Shown here piece by piece: positions 34,216-46,850 of a stretch of 64,000 nucleotides of DNA. Source of the DNA: Heligmosomoides polygyrus polygyrus (lineage: Eukaryota; Nematoda; Chromadorea; Rhabditida; Heligmosomidae). The notes under the pieces were generated by a model. It had not been told where the DNA came from and did no database searches. It saw only the letters and a program-made list of their open reading frames with translations. How positions within the stretch are numbered: position 1 is the stretch's first letter; the number at the start of each line of letters is the position of its first letter. A program made the translations under genes and the position numbers. The DNA lies in the NCBI GenBank assembly GCA_947396885.1, contig OX377202.1, positions 31,487,407-31,551,406 on the forward strand, given 5' to 3'.

Positions 34216-37200
34216 TATCTCAAGAAACGTCATATCTAAATAATGCTCGGCTAGCAAAGCGCTTGAATTGGTTTATTGATAAAGCATCGGGCATATTTTT
34301 CGTGAGCTTTAGATACGCACTTCCTGCTCTATACTTGAAAGTGTTGGCATAGAGTCTGGTTTTTGGGTAAGATAAAGTGATTTTTAGTAGACCACCTCTA
34401 GTTCGTGAATCAGCTATGACAAATAACTGCCTCATGTCTACTCCTTTTCTAGTGAGCCTATGGTGTAACAATTTATGAACCATATACACATCGAAAAGTT
34501 TACGCCGAGAAACAAGCGATGGAAGTTCTAGAAGTTTGTTTCTAACTACGGCATTTGGAATTCTGTCGTAACTGTATGCTCCAGACCGAGCTAGAAGCTT
34601 ACGAGCGAAATTATTTTGAACTCTTTCAATGCAGTATATGTCTTTCTTCTTAGACGGGTTGAATACTGTGACACTAGACTCCACAATGGACGAACAATGA
34701 CGAACATTTATAAACTCGGAGAAGAATTGACTTGTTCTTGGTACAAAGTCCTTTAAAAATATGAAAGGTACGCACAGTTGCGATCTTACATCGAGCTCTG
34801 ATGTGCTCAGAGAAATCTAGGTCGCTATTGTAGTGAAAGCCCAGATCTCTAACGGAATTGGTAGGAAGAATTGTAACCCCGTTCACGTGTAGGAATGAAC
34901 ACGATGAGATGAATTAGCTGTAAGCTGCTTAAAAGTCGTTTTTCTGCAGAAAGAGGCAACTGCCATTCCTTCGTCCAGTTTACTAAGGAATTAATTGCCA
35001 ATTGCATTTTATGAGATTCATCTGTTTCCACAATCGGTTTGTATACTTTCGCGTCATCCGCACACATTTTTATCGAAATGCCAAGTTCTTGAACGACCTG
35101 TGGTAAGTGACTCGTGTAGATGTTGAAAAGAACAGGTGAAAGGACGTCTCTTGAGGTACTCCACTTACAACGCTCTTCACATCCGACAGCGTATCTCCTA
35201 TCTTTACTTTAAACGTCCTGTTAGACAGATATTCAGCAATCCATTTGATGAGAATCGGATGAAACTGTAGTCTTTCTAGTTTGAATAATAATTTTCTGTG
35301 GGACACCCGATCAAATGCTTCTGCGAAATCGAAATATGCGACGTCACAACTGCATTTGTCATTTATTGCACTCGTCCAGTCGTCAGCACCTTCAAGCAAG
35401 TGGGTTTCCACAGAACGGCCAGGAAAAAAATCCATGTTGATGCTCACTGATGCTCAATGATTTCTTTCTATTGCAAGTAGAAAGAAAATCAATTATGTGC
35501 TCTTTCAGCACCTTTTCAAGCAACCTACATAAAATGGAGGTGGTGCTTACAGGACGATAATTCTGTGGGTTACAAGCTGGTTGCTTTTTTTAACAGGCGT
35601 TATAAAAGAATGTTTCCAACGTAAGGGAACCTCGCTGTACATCAATGACTGATTGAAAAGGTATGCAAGAGGACTACATTTAGCATAAGCAATTTTTTGA
35701 AGGAAGAACAGCGGCACGAAATCAGGTGTGACAGATCAGGTGTAGACCTTGGCAATCTTATTAACAGATCATAAAGTTTCTTCCCTTCGAACCATGGGAA
35801 GTCCACCATGGCCGGCGATCAATTTTCGGCGAAAACGGCGGCAGCGTTCTGCCATCATCCTTTTGAAAAACTCTGACAAAACTGTTTGCCAACATATTCG
35901 CTTTGTCTTGTGCTGTCGTAGCAATAACTCCTTCTTGCTTAAGACATGCAACATGATCTGAACAATGAATTTTACTAGTTAAATATTTATAAAACCTTTG
36001 TTTATTCCGAGCTCAATTACTTTCTTTTCCAAGTGGGCATTGTATTTCTTAAGACATTTTGAGAATTTTTCTGTATAGGCGCTGTAACTTGACCAGTTAT
36101 TAGAACGCCTGGCTTCATGAAACAGGCATTCTCGATGAGCTAGCACGTTCTGTAAGTACTTTAAGACGTAAGACGTCACTAACCCCCACGGAACATGATA
36201 ATCTGTCACATCATGGAGCACCGCTATAAAAAGCTCGTATTTTTCATTTATAGACTTCTTGGATTCAAACATGTCTATTCAACGGACTTGAGACATGCGT
36301 TAACATCATCAAAATTACACTTTGAATATAATCTGCGATAGACTGGGATGCAATGAATTTGCGAAGACGCGATGTCGAAAGAAATACTGCAATGATCACT
36401 TGTACCTATGCTTACTACCTTGATATTCTGAAATATTGAGCAATTACTAGAAAACACGAGATCGAGGAATTTAATTCCTCTTGTAGGTTCCTTTACGTGC
36501 TGCGAAAGATTATGACAGTATGCCAATTCTTCCAAGCATGACAGATTAGGCGACGAAGAAGGGTTTCTGTGGTTGAAGTTTGGGATTTTGAAATCACCAA
36601 TGATCACTGTATGTAGCTCGCATGCTAATAAATCACTTAAAACCTTACTAAGCTGAGCAGTTTCGGCAGCTGCACATGAAGGGGCCCTATATAAGACTAT
36701 TAGCCTAAAACTGCTACCTTCATGCATAATGTCCATACAAAGAATTTCATAAGAACTATAAACGGATTCCTTCAGCACTAAAAATGTCGAAAGCATTTGG
36801 TTCACTAGCAGCATTACACCCCCGACAGATTTTTGAGGTCTGTCGTATCTATGAATCTCATACTCGTGGGATATTTTGCCCAGAATCGAAGAAATACTGT
36901 GACTTGGTTTCAGCCACGTTTCAGAAAATGCATATATATATATATATATCGTAGTGGTTCGAAAGCACCAGCGCAATGTATTCAGAGTTTCTCGAGACAG
37001 ATCTCACGTTAGCATAAAAACAACTCAAGAAACTTGAGTAATACCGACTATCTAGTTTACCTGCGCATTGGAGAGATCATTAGCCACAAGCGCAGGCGTG
37101 CTGCTTCGGCCCGGTGAATCCCGAATAGGCAAGCCAGGCGAAGCACGGCTATCGTCTGCCCTTGTGGCATTTCGCTCCTCGCGTCGTCGTTTCAACTCCT

Positions 37201-37800
37201 CTTGCGACAGCGATTTCCGAAGGAACACGCGGTGTTCGGAGAAGAAGCGTAGCCGACGCGGGCGATTAACTGCCACACGCTGGAAGACTCTGGCAGGCAG
37301 AACTACCTTCAGTGGTCTATGATTATTGGGCAAAATCTTCTTTCCTAGGCGGTAGACAGTAACCGGACTACAGTCCACATTCAGAAAATCTAAGATATTG
37401 CATACATTCATGGAATCATGAGAAACTCGATCCCTAGATTTAGAAGAGTCAAGCTCAGGAACGCCAAAGATCACAATAGAGCGTTGTCTCTCAATTTCTT
37501 CCGCGGACACACTTGATTGTGCTGCGGAAGCGAGCCCTGTTGTTAACATGGCATTGGTAGTCGGCGAAGACATATCCTGAGAATGAGTGTGAGGAGAGAT
37601 TTTACTATGTAGAAGATCTAACTCTTTCTTAAGCTCTTCATTTTGAATGCGGTATGAACCTAGCTCAGCCGTTGTCGCCTCAATGACCTTCTTCACGCAT
37701 ATCGGAACCCTGCTCGACTTGGTGATGACGGCGACCTGATCCACTAAAGCCTTGGACAGCGGAGTATCTGCTGCCGTAGATATATTCGATGGAGAGCCAT
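34216..37800 (-). mobile_element. Near full-length CR1-like non-LTR retrotransposon
   Basis: Two ORFs in order on the - strand. ORF1 (37052-37744) is open. ORF2 is broken. Its endonuclease part (36275-36976) has AFSETWLKPSHS, IVLYRAPS, VIIGDFKIPNF and SDHCSISF. A linker follows (35979-36272). The RT gives VAYFDFAEAFDRVSH (about 35320), a VVSGVPQ block and CADDAKVY (about 35060) in place of (Y/F)ADD, then a C-terminal domain (34220-34684). Deletions and frameshifts separate the parts. The two-ORF layout and motifs fit the CR1/L2 group rather than RTE, which has one ORF. The outer ends are approximate. Confidence 0.85.
37052..37744 (-). CDS. ORF1 protein of the CR1-like element
   Basis: An open frame of 230 aa upstream of the endonuclease/RT ORF. 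Residues about 25-50 are rich in Glu, Leu and Lys with heptad-like spacing (IQNEELKKELDLLHSKI), suggesting a coiled coil. Residues about 85-170 include RQRSIVIFGVPE and RPLKVVLP, as in the RNA-recognition-like core of CR1/L2 ORF1 proteins. The C-terminus is basic, then Ser/Pro-rich. Such proteins bind element RNA and may act as chaperones during integration. Staying open while ORF2 is broken is probably chance, or reflects a moderately young copy. Confidence 0.7.
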   Translation of the reverse strand: MDQVAVITKSSRVPICVKKVIEATTAELGSYRIQNEELKKELDLLHSKISPHTHSQDMSSPTTNAMLTTGLASAAQSSVSAEEIERQRSIVIFGVPELDSSKSRDRVSHDSMNVCNILDFLNVDCSPVTVYRLGKKILPNNHRPLKVVLPARVFQRVAVNRPRRLRFFSEHRVFLRKSLSQEELKRRREERNATRADDSRASPGLPIRDSPGRSSTPALVANDLSNAQVN

Positions 37801-38334
37801 TTCATAGATCCATATGCGGTGGACGTCAGTAGATCAGATCAGTAATCAGGAAAATCGAAGATTCAAGTATCCGGAACGCTGAGACGTTAACACGAATATC
37901 AGCTGTTCTTCTTCAGAAGTAGAGAATACAGAACCGAAATTAACTGACGATTTTTCCTGACAGCAGTAAACAGGGATTAGGAATAAGGCCAGACGAGTAG
38001 AAGGGCGGTAGAAGATTTGCGATGAGTAGACTTGACAGAGCAGGCGAACTGGCAGCCCCTCACCGTTAGACCACGCATTTTGACTAAATACGAGAAGATT
38101 TGAGAAAGCTATGGTAGTTCACAGTAAAGCAATCAAAACGCTGAGAATTTTCCGGACAGCCTAGTATATAATTAAAGCAAAACATTCAATTCTATAAAAT
38201 ATAAAAAATTCTATTCTTATTCCTTTATATCCTGCGTTTACTCGCATTCGTCTGACAAGGTCAAGAACGAAACGGTTGCAAACCCTTCTGTTTTTGTAAT
38301 TCTTCAATATCCTTTTGTCTTCTTTATCGTTTTG
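37801..38334. other. Unassigned DNA
   Basis: It lies between the 5' end of the CR1-like element and an RTE-C fragment. No motif was recognised; it may include the 5' untranslated part of the CR1-like element. Confidence 0.35.
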
Positions 38335-39815
38335 TGTCTAGAAAAGGCTATAATTTTTCTATGCGTACGTGCCCCAGACTGGCTGTTCAATTTTGGAGCC
38401 TGCTTGATGAAAAGAGCAGAGGTACCGTCGAAAGACGTCGTCGTTGTGGCTGGCGACCTAGTGGACACGTAGGCGCCACGAAAGACGGTTACAGCTGTTA
38501 TGGATTGGATTCGGTTATGGGTTGCGTAATGCCGACGGTGAGCAAATCCTTGAGTATGCGGAGTCGCATAATCTCACCATTGTGAACATCGTGTTTCGGA
38601 AACGCGACTCAAATCTCATGTCATACTGTAGTAGAGGTACCAAAACTCAGATAGACTTTGTCCTTTGTAGGAAAGATTGCGACCGAAGTTTCCTCACAGA
38701 TGCGAAGATCGTGCCGCATCAGGCGGTAGTCCCACAGCACTGGCCGCTGGTTTGCACTTTAAAGATCACCCCTCTGAGGCCGCAGCAGGTTGAGCGATGC
38801 GGTGCTGCAAGAATCAAGTGTTGGCGAATGGAAGAGGAAGGGGAAGGAAGCAGTTGTGGTTTCTCGCGTGCGGTTACCGACAGTCACGACTATGCGCGTA
38901 CGCGAAACTTGGAAGAGAGCAACCGACGCGATACGTCAAGCTGTAAGTTCGGTGCTCGGCACTATGAACCCTAGATGACGCAAGGTCGACAAGCAGGCAC
39001 GGCTGAAGACGGGAAATGAAGCAAAGGTTTAATAGAAGGAATCGCTTTATCATGTGTTTCTCGGCGACAGAACAACCGACAACTGGCAGAAAAATCCGAC
39101 GGCGAGGAAGGCCGCTAAGAAGCGCTGAAATGATGGCGCGATTATTTTGAGAAATTTCCTCATCCGGTTATCTCTTCTGTGGCTTATGTCTACGGTTCCG
39201 TTCACAACCCGTTCACCGTGAAGGAAAGAGAAGCGGCTCGGAAGATAAAGCCCTGCAAGGCGACAGGGCCGGAAGATCTGGCAGTCGATGTTTGGAAGTC
39301 GAAACTCTGGTATCTTGCTGAGTGATTGGCTGAGTTCTTCAACCAGGTAGTAAAGGAGTAGAAAGTGCCGGAGTGTTGGCACAACAGTACGACGATTCCG
39401 ATTTGGAAGAAGTAGGGCAGTCCTGCAGACTGCTCCAATTATCGTCCGCTTGCTTTCGCACAGTATGAAGATCTTCGGGCGAACCCTCGACAGACGAGCT
39501 CGTGAAATCGTCAAACTCTTCGAAAACCAGTGCGGCTTCGTAGCTGGTTGTGTACCATTGATGCTATACACGCCGCCCGCCACCTGGTGGAAAAGCATCG
39601 CGAGAAACAGAAGCTGGTGCATATCACCATTTTGGACCTGGAGAAGGCCTTCGATCACTTACCGCGTCAAGTTATATGTCGTACGCCCTACGACAACACG
39701 GCTTCCTGAAGAACTTGTAGAGTGGGTTAGAATGCTCTACCTTTCCCTGAGGAGTTTGTTTGTATCGGTGTGGCCTTTTGACCGCGTGGGACAGCGTGAC
39801 ATGATGTCAAGCTAC
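38335..39815 (+). pseudogene. RTE-C fragment, endonuclease to RT
   Basis: A + strand copy lacking both ends. It begins inside the endonuclease (RTCPRLAVQFWSLLDEK) and shows GHVGATKDGY, NADGEQILEYAESHNLTIVNIVFRKRDS-type sequence and QIDFVL, then the linker and the start of the RT (SHSMKIFGRTLDRR, NQCGFVAGC, EELVEWVRMLYL). It ends near 39815 before the YADD motif. Several frameshifts and stops are present. Confidence 0.85.
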
Positions 39816-39991
39816 AGCCTTGTAATTTAATTTTCTAGTTGGATTCAGATCTTCCCAAGAAACTTTTTTGCGTTATGTGTACTTCGTCTTTAGACATTGT
39901 TATAAAAAGCGTGGTCTACAAAAGCAATTTTCGGTTACTGATTTATTGAGCTTCTCGTCAAGTAATGGCTTCAACTAAGAAACAATCTAAT

Positions 39992-40047
39992 AGTGATTAC
40001 TAGACACATTAATTAACAAACAAACAGCAGTGATTACTAGACACATT
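39992..40047. repeat. 19-bp direct repeat
   Basis: AGTGATTACTAGACACATT occurs at 39992-40010 and again at 40029-40047, separated by an AAC-rich spacer that contains TTAA. It lies just outside the 3' end of the piggyBac relic. Confidence 0.8.
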
Positions 40048-40049
40048 TT

Positions 40050-42330
40050 TATGCTTAGATTGGAAACAATGAATACAAAAATATTGCTGACACACGAGTG
40101 GTGTGTGATACAGCATATGAGCTTCCTTGGTCTTCGCACAGGTTTTCGTAACAGCCCTTGCAAGTTCTGCGATCATTTGTTTTAGCCTCACCTACTTCCT
40201 CAAGTTTTGGAGTGGTGTTGCTTGTGTAGGTTCGGCTACGATAAAGCAGTGATTCTACAAGCTCGAGCTTGTAATCATTCAACCTCAATCTATAGATGAG
40301 ATTGGTCAGCTGTTGACCAAGATTGTCATCAACTTTTTTACGATCGGACGAGTGCCTAACCCCGTCCTGCGTAGTTTGCTCCAATGGGAAACAGGGGGAT
40401 TGCATGACTTCTGGGGTGGTTTGTGGCTTTTTGTCGCGTCCTTCGTGCGTGAGTGTGGGGAGCACAAACGGGCAGACACCTTTGTTTCAGGATCAGGAAG
40501 CATCTGGACGGCTTGGGAAAGCCAATGTCAGCTCTCCTTGGGGAGAACACATGGTCCTGCGCAATGGGGAACAATGATTCAGCTGTCCGTCTTGATTCTG
40601 GGGCGCGAAAATGACATTTCGGCACGCAGGACGCTAGGAGCACTTTGGGGCGAAGAATCCGCGGGTCAATCGCAAGGAAGAGTGCATCGCGTTTCCCCAG
40701 TAACTGGCACCTTTTGTAGAGCTCTGTGAGTTTTCATCTGCTCAATCTGACCCCCAACGCACTTAAGTCGGGTGGTTCCTAGGACCACAGCTCATTCACC
40801 CACGATTCCTCCCAGCTACGTGTGTCTGGTGGTCCAACGTCTTCCACCTCGAAGGTTAGTTGTACCTCGGATATCCTGCTTCTATTTTTATTACGAAGAG
40901 TACTCTGTAGTAAGAAATGGTGTTTGTGGAAACAGTTCCACAAGTGTCTCCGACTTTCCCAGGCTCTGAAGGAAACGATGCCGAAACATTAGCCGTAATA
41001 AAGTTGATGACAATCTTTGTCAGCAGCTGAATAATCTCATCTATAGATTGATTACGTTATGCCAAGATTTATTGGAAACCGAACTTAGACCAATCAAGCG
41101 CAATTACGTCGATTTAGCCTTACAATATAGGAATCAACAATTCAGAACCGCAGTTTTTGTCAGAAGATGGAAGAAAAGCCTGACGTACCATTTGGTAGTT
41201 TTTCTCACAAACGATGTGTACGCTGCCATTTAGTCGCTCTAACCACGAACGCCTTCATCTGGTTGTATAATATTTCTCCACAACAATCGGCTTGTTCCTA
41301 TGGCTGAAGCTGCCATCATGTTTGGTCGTCAGCATGAAAATATCGCACTTGTCCTATTTCAGTACCATTATTTCGTTCTGCTTTTGTCAAAAGCAGCTTT
41401 CCCCATGCTTATATTTTTTGTCCTTAACTTCTTGAGGCATTCCTCGCCGATTCTTTCTCAGAGTTCCAATTAGGTTCGTTTTTCTTTCAATTAAAGCGCT
41501 TGCCAACGGTAAGTTTGTGAACCAGTTATCCGAAGTCACGGCCTTGATCAGCTTTAGCTATCCAGTAGCTTTCCATCAGCTTCATAATAACAGAGTCAGC
41601 AACTGTTCCACTTTTTGATTTGTTCTTGCCTGCGTAAACCTTGACCAAGGTTTGAACATGCTGCCAAACGATCTGTTGAGTCCATCCAAAATCCAGATTA
41701 TCTTATACAGTCGAGACCTCAAATCTGCTCTATCGCTGTCGGCAGGGTGTAAACACTTCAATAAGGTTTTGAATCGTTTCCTTCTCATAAAAGAACCGGC
41801 AACTGAATGACCTCTTAATCCGGCTCTAGTCGACCAGTAATCCAGTAGCGATGGCATACGGACAAGACCCATTTGCAAGCGCAGTCCAACGAACTTCGTG
41901 ATTTCTTTCGCACATGTGTCGGTCCAATCAGCCTCTTCTTCGCACCGTATCGGTTCGTTTCCGTCACAATTATTCCGAGCAGTTCGTCATTGAAAATAAT
42001 CGATAATAATCGATCGGCCTACCACAGTCGAACACATCTTCATGAAAGCCGGATTCCGACGCAAAGTTCCACCAATTAAGGGCTTCATATCTGCTTCGGA
42101 TTCTATTACTTCACTTTCTGAGCCATCATCATCGTCAGCTAATAGTACAAGGATATCATCCTCAGCATCAACGTCGTCCTAGACCACCTTGTCATCCTCA
42201 TCATCTCTTTCCACCAAGGGACGATTGAAGTTCCTGTCTAGTTCATCTTCCTCATTCTCTTGTTCAAACCCACCCATCATATCTGAAATGCTGCACCCAA
42301 ATACATTACCATGACCGTGGAATCGTAATC
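40050..42330 (-). pseudogene. PiggyBac-like transposase relic
   Basis: The - strand translation gives an acidic N-terminal stretch (about 42100-42300), then the DDE_Tnp_1_7-like block MGLVRMPSLLDYWSTR and RFKTLLKCLHPADSDRAD (41582-41878), and SDNWFTNLPLASALIERKT with NRRGMPQEV (about 41395-41535). After that come YNQMK, VRKTTKWYVRLFFHL-type sequence and a C-terminal Cys motif CKGCYENLC (about 40130-40170). Frames are broken many times. The first Asp block (DES) is not readable. Near the 3' end, 40288-40337 is repeated in inverted orientation at 41003-41052. Terminal repeats and TTAA target duplications were not found. The family cuts and pastes DNA at TTAA sites; this copy is dead. Confidence 0.8.
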
Positions 42331-42544
42331 TGCCTGCACCAAAGAGCGAAACTCAACACAAGAAAAAGGCTACAAACGTTTTTTGGAAAAATACGTGCCA
42401 CGACGTTGCGCTAAAATTTTGCCGTCACGTGGTACCGTGCGACCTAATGTCATGCCACGCTGTCGCCGTTGCAAAAAATCGATTGGTCCCACGCGCCAGA
42501 CACGCGAATGAAGAATGCGCGGTCATCAACGTGTTAATCTTAAC

Positions 42545-42916
42545 CCGATACCTAGGAGATCTCCGCACACTAATCCTTTCATCTACTATTAGAATCGTGT
42601 CTGCTTTCTGTAGACTATCTGCATTTTTTAAAAAGTGTATCACTGAGCATCTTGATTACCAAAACATTTTCTCTTCAAATCAGCATGGGTTTAGAAAATA
42701 CAAGTCAAACGAAACGCAGATGCTCGAAACACTTAATGAGTGAACGTCGATTTTGGAAGATAAAGTTAACTTAGACGTAATTTATTTTGATTTCCAAAAG
42801 GCATTTGATAGGGTCTCAAATAGCATATTGTCATATAAGCTCCACGTCGTAGGGCTCCATCCTAGAATAAGAGAGGTGACTGGAGTATCTCCGGGTGGAG
42901 TCTTGTCTCAAACACT
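42545..42916 (+). pseudogene. CR1-like element, 5' piece of a split RT
   Basis: The + strand RT sequence reads FFKKCITEHLDYQNIFSSNQ, HGFRKYKSNETQ, VNLDVIYFDFQKAFDRVSNS and GVSPGGVLSQT before being cut at 42916 by an RTE-C insertion. It is joined by homology to 45953-46850, where the frame resumes (LSPTLVNIYLNDLSLLIEQ). A deletion lies between GLHPRI and the GV(P/S)xGGVLS motif. Confidence 0.85.
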
Positions 42917-45900
42917 TCTTCTTCTTTTTCTTCAGCTTTTGTCCCGCCTTGTAGCGGTGGCCGCTATTCTCGAGTGATGACGCCACCTTTCCCGATCCAG
43001 CACTAGATCGGGGTGGACACCAGCAACCTTCAAGTCCATATGTAATGTATCAGACCAGCGCCTTCGGGCGCTCTCTAGGCCAATTTCCTATGACGTCGAA
43101 GTTAAGGCCCCTTTGCGAACGCTGTCCTGTTCTCCACGCACGATGTGGCCGTACAATCGTAAGCAAGTTTCGCGCATCTTGTCAGCTATCGGCGCGACAC
43201 CGAGCTTCTACCGAATTGCATAGTTTCGGATGCGGTCCATGCGCGTGACTCCAGCCGTCCAGCGCAGCATCTTCGTCTCCATGACGCTGAGGCGCGTTTT
43301 AACTTCCTTGCTCGCCGGCCAACACTCAGCGCCGTACATCGCTACCGGCCGGACGACTGCTCTGCAGATCTTCGATTTCAAGCGTTCCGGTATCTTTCTG
43401 TAGCAGAGCAGTCAACGGACGCCACTTGGACCAAGCTGCACTCACGCGTGAATTTACTTAAACCATCAGTTTGCCGTCAGACGCTATTGCTGATCCCAGG
43501 TACATAGAGACCGAAGTGCGTGGGAGCTCAATGCCATTAACCTTGATGGAGCTCGACTCGACTCCGTAATATCCGTCGTTAGATACTCGGTTTTCAGTTT
43601 GAATCCAAACCGCTCCAAGCGATCACATCAAGCTTGCACCTCTCGCCTGATTTCACCTCTATCTTAGCTAGATAAAGGTGAAAGGTAAAGCATAAAGCAA
43701 CGTCCAAGAAACGGACTTCTGAAGATCTCGTGTGATGGCATCCATGACGACAACAAAAAGGAGTGGGGAAAGCGCAGAACACTGGAGATGAGAAACTCCA
43801 TTGAGGTTCCAGCTGCAGCTTTCACTCCACTCTTTGGGCAAGAGTAGAGCATCCACACCCACTCTATGAGTTCCTGAGGTACGTTGTGTTGTCGCAAGAC
43901 GGACCATATAACCTCACGCGGCAGGCGATAGAGAGGCGATATGCACTGTCTTCTGTTTCTCGCGCTGCTTCTACAACAGGAGGCCAGCGGCGTGTGTAGC
44001 ACGAAATGTCCCACAACCAGACACAAAACCGCACTGGTTGTTGAAAAGCTTGACGATTTCATAAATCCGTCTATCGAGTATTCGCTCGAATATTTTCATG
44101 CTGTGCGAAAGCAAGCGAATCGGACGCTAATTGTAGCAGTAAGCAGGACTGTCTTCTTTCTTCTTCTTCCAAATTGGAATCGCTGCACTTTGGCGCAGCA
44201 CTCAGGCACTTTCTTCTCCGCTACAACCTCATTAAAGAGCTTCGCCAACCACTGAGCAGAGTGCCAAAATTTTGACTTTCATAAATCAGCCGTCGGGCCC
44301 AGTTGCCTTGCCTGGCCTCATCTTCTTCAAAGCCGCTTCAATCTCCTCCACGTGATTTTCTGGACAGGGCCGTAGGTAGGAGACGTTGAAGGGATGGCTG
44401 AATGAGAAAATTCTACTGTAGAGGTTTCCTCAAAGTAACCGCGCCATCGCTTCAATGCCTTCTTGCGGTCTGTAAGAAGATGGCCGTTCTCATCATTGAT
44501 GCCGAAAAACTTCTCAATACCCTCATTCTGCCGATGGCGATTTTTAGCAAGTCAGTACAGATACCGCTTACCATCGCGTGACAACAGCCACTGCCTCCTT
44601 TGCAGCTTTCTTCGCATCTTGGTACTTCTGTCAGTTATCGGCTGTCTTTTCGCGGAGAAACACGTGGTAGAGCGACTTCTTTTCTCGAATCTTCGCTTTC
44701 ACATCGTCTGTCTACAACCATGCATGCTTGTCCACCTGGCGTCGTCCAAGCTTCGTAATGCCGAGTTCTGACTGTGCAGCATGACTAATCGCGCCAGTCG
44801 CCTTCTTCCAAGTTTCATCGACAGTCGTGACTGCCGGTAACCGCACGCGAGAAATCACAGCTGCCGCCATCACTTGATTCTTGGTGCACCGCATCGATCG
44901 ACCTGCTTCAGTCTCGGAGGGGCGATCTTCATAGTGCAGATCAGCGGTCGATGCTGTGGGGCAATTCATACGGCACGACCTTCGCGTCTGTGACGAGACT
45001 CGGTCGCGATCCTTCACAAGGACGAAGTCTATTTGAGTCCTAGTGCTCCCGCTATAGAACGAGAGAAGGTGGGAATCGCGTTTACGAAATACGATGTTCA
45101 TTGTGGTGGGGTTATGCGATTCCGCATGCTCAAGGGTGCGCTCACCATCTGCGTTACGCGACCCGTATCCGAATCCACCATGACAGCTGTTCTCGTCTTT
45201 CGTAGCACCTACGTGCCCATAAAGGTCACCAGCGACTACGATGACATCTTTCGACGGTATCTCTGCTGTCTTCTCATGAAGCAGGCTCCAAAGTTTATGC
45301 TTGGCTTGATCGAAGCATGCAGTCTGCGAAGTATACGCAGAGAAGAAGTGATAGAGTCGCTCCTTAGCGGCGACAGCGATCTTCATCAATCGATTGTCAA
45401 ACCGCTCGAAGCTTACAATCGAGTCACGAATTCGTTCGGGGACGATTATTTCGACACGGTACTGGACATGGGACTTCCACATACAACGGCCTTGAAGCCA
45501 CGTCCTATGTCTCTTGACTTGCGGCGGGACTACCTCGTCTCCTGCATCGCACAGAGGTCAATTCTTCTACGCTCCAGTGCTTCAACCAACTCGCACGAGC
45601 GGCCCGTCAACGTACCCACATTCAGCGTTGCCACTCGGGTCCTGCGTACGTTGCGGACTTTCGGACTAGCTCAGTTGCCCCCCCCCCCCCCCCCCGATGC
45701 CTCCTCGCTTCAGTGATCCTCGCATATTTTCCACATTCGCCGGGCTCTGCGAGTGCGCTTCGACTCATGCAGGTTCCGCAGCACTATCTCGGCATACGTG
45801 AACTGACATGAACCATGTGATGTGACATGGGTCTTCGTAGGCCGGCCTGTCACAAAGGCCTGTCGCCTTCACTCGATTGTCCGTAATCGGCTTAGCTAGC

Positions 45901-45952
45901 AGAGAGAACAGTTTCCAGTGGCACCACGTTGAAGAACGGACATCGTCAGCTG
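42917..45952 (-). mobile_element. Full-length but decayed RTE-C copy nested in a CR1-like element
   Basis: About 3036 bp, inserted in opposite orientation to the CR1-like host. It is flanked by TTGTCTC(A/C)AACACT (42903-42916 and 45953-45966, one mismatch). The 5' terminus (45945, GATGTCCGTTC) matches other copies and the 3' end reads GGGACAAAAGCTGAAGAAAAAG. The endonuclease region is open over 256 codons (44712-45482; VVAGDLYGHVGATKDE, RTQIDFVLV). The RT region is broken. The YADD motif is destroyed: the protein reads WTLLYA and then leaves the frame at about 43690. The C-terminal block (MLRWTAGVTRMDR) is present near 43240. This copy gives the best estimate of family length. Confidence 0.9.
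45674..45692. repeat. Poly-C/G homopolymer, about 19 bp
   Basis: An uninterrupted C run on the + strand lies in the 5' region of the RTE-C copy, where other copies have only a few bases (TTTCCCCCCGATGCC at 17330-17345). This is a local expansion. Its length may be affected by sequencing error. Confidence 0.85.
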
Positions 45953-46850
45953 TTGTCTCCAACACTAGTTAACATTTATTTAAACGATCTTTCTCTGCTT
46001 ATTGAACAAATTGGTGTCTGGTGTTTTTCGTAGGATATTTGCTTACGACGTTAAGATTTTCAGCAGGGTTGCGCACAAGAATAACGCTTTAAAAGTCCAA
46101 GAAGTTATTGATGCTATTGCTAAATGTGCAACTGAGTGAAGGCTTCCTCTTGCAGATGAAAAAAAATCTCTAAAGTCTTCAATCTTGGTGATAGCAACTT
46201 CAGAGCGTTTTTTCAGATCAAAGATATACCTTTAAAGAAAGTTAACAAAATTAGAGATCTAGGCTTTTACTTAGAAGCCAAATTGAGTTCCGAAGATCAT
46301 TGTAAATAAATTGAAAATAAAGCTGATCAATGATCCTTTCTTCTATTCAAAGATAATTGTACCAACGTTCCCTCATTGTTAATTAAAACGTACAAAACTT
46401 TTGTTTGTTCTATTCTCGAATACGGGACCTGCGTGTTCTTTCCTAGTAAAAAAATTTACTGTGGAGAGAGAAGGGAAGGTTGAACATCGTTTTGCAAGAA
46501 AAGTATTCATTCGAGCTCTTGCTTTTACATATAACAGTATACCCCGTGGAATAGAAGGGAGTAAGATGGTCGATTTGGAGACTATATTTGAGAAACAGGC
46601 GTAACGACAGTTTTCAAAATTAATAATGGGATTTTGGTTTTGAAAGTTGGGGACTTTTTCAAATTCGTTGCCTCATCTACCCGCGGCAATATCACCAAGT
46701 TATTACTTGACAACCCCAGAACGAGCCTTAAAAGGTCATTCTTTACATTTAGAACTGGTTCAGATTATTTGAAATTGTGCAAACAAATGCAGCTATCTAG
46801 AGATATGATAAAAGAAGAGACAGAGATCCGCTTTTAAAAGAGATATGTAC
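45953..46850 (+). pseudogene. CR1-like element, 3' piece of the split RT
   Basis: The continuation of 42545-42916 after the nested RTE-C. It begins with LSPTLVNIYLNDLSLLIEQ and decays through the catalytic region. It then shows KVNKIRDLGFYLEAKLSSEDH (about 46240-46300) and a C-terminal domain (46401-46837; VEHRFARKVFIRALAF, FTFRTGSDYLKLCKQM) comparable in layout to the CR1-like copy at 34220-34684. Stops and frameshifts are frequent. Confidence 0.8.

Noticed and set aside
45674..45692. Functional G-quadruplex or regulatory poly-G
   Set aside because: The homopolymer lies in a dead RTE-C copy where relatives have a shorter run; slippage or sequencing error is the simpler explanation.
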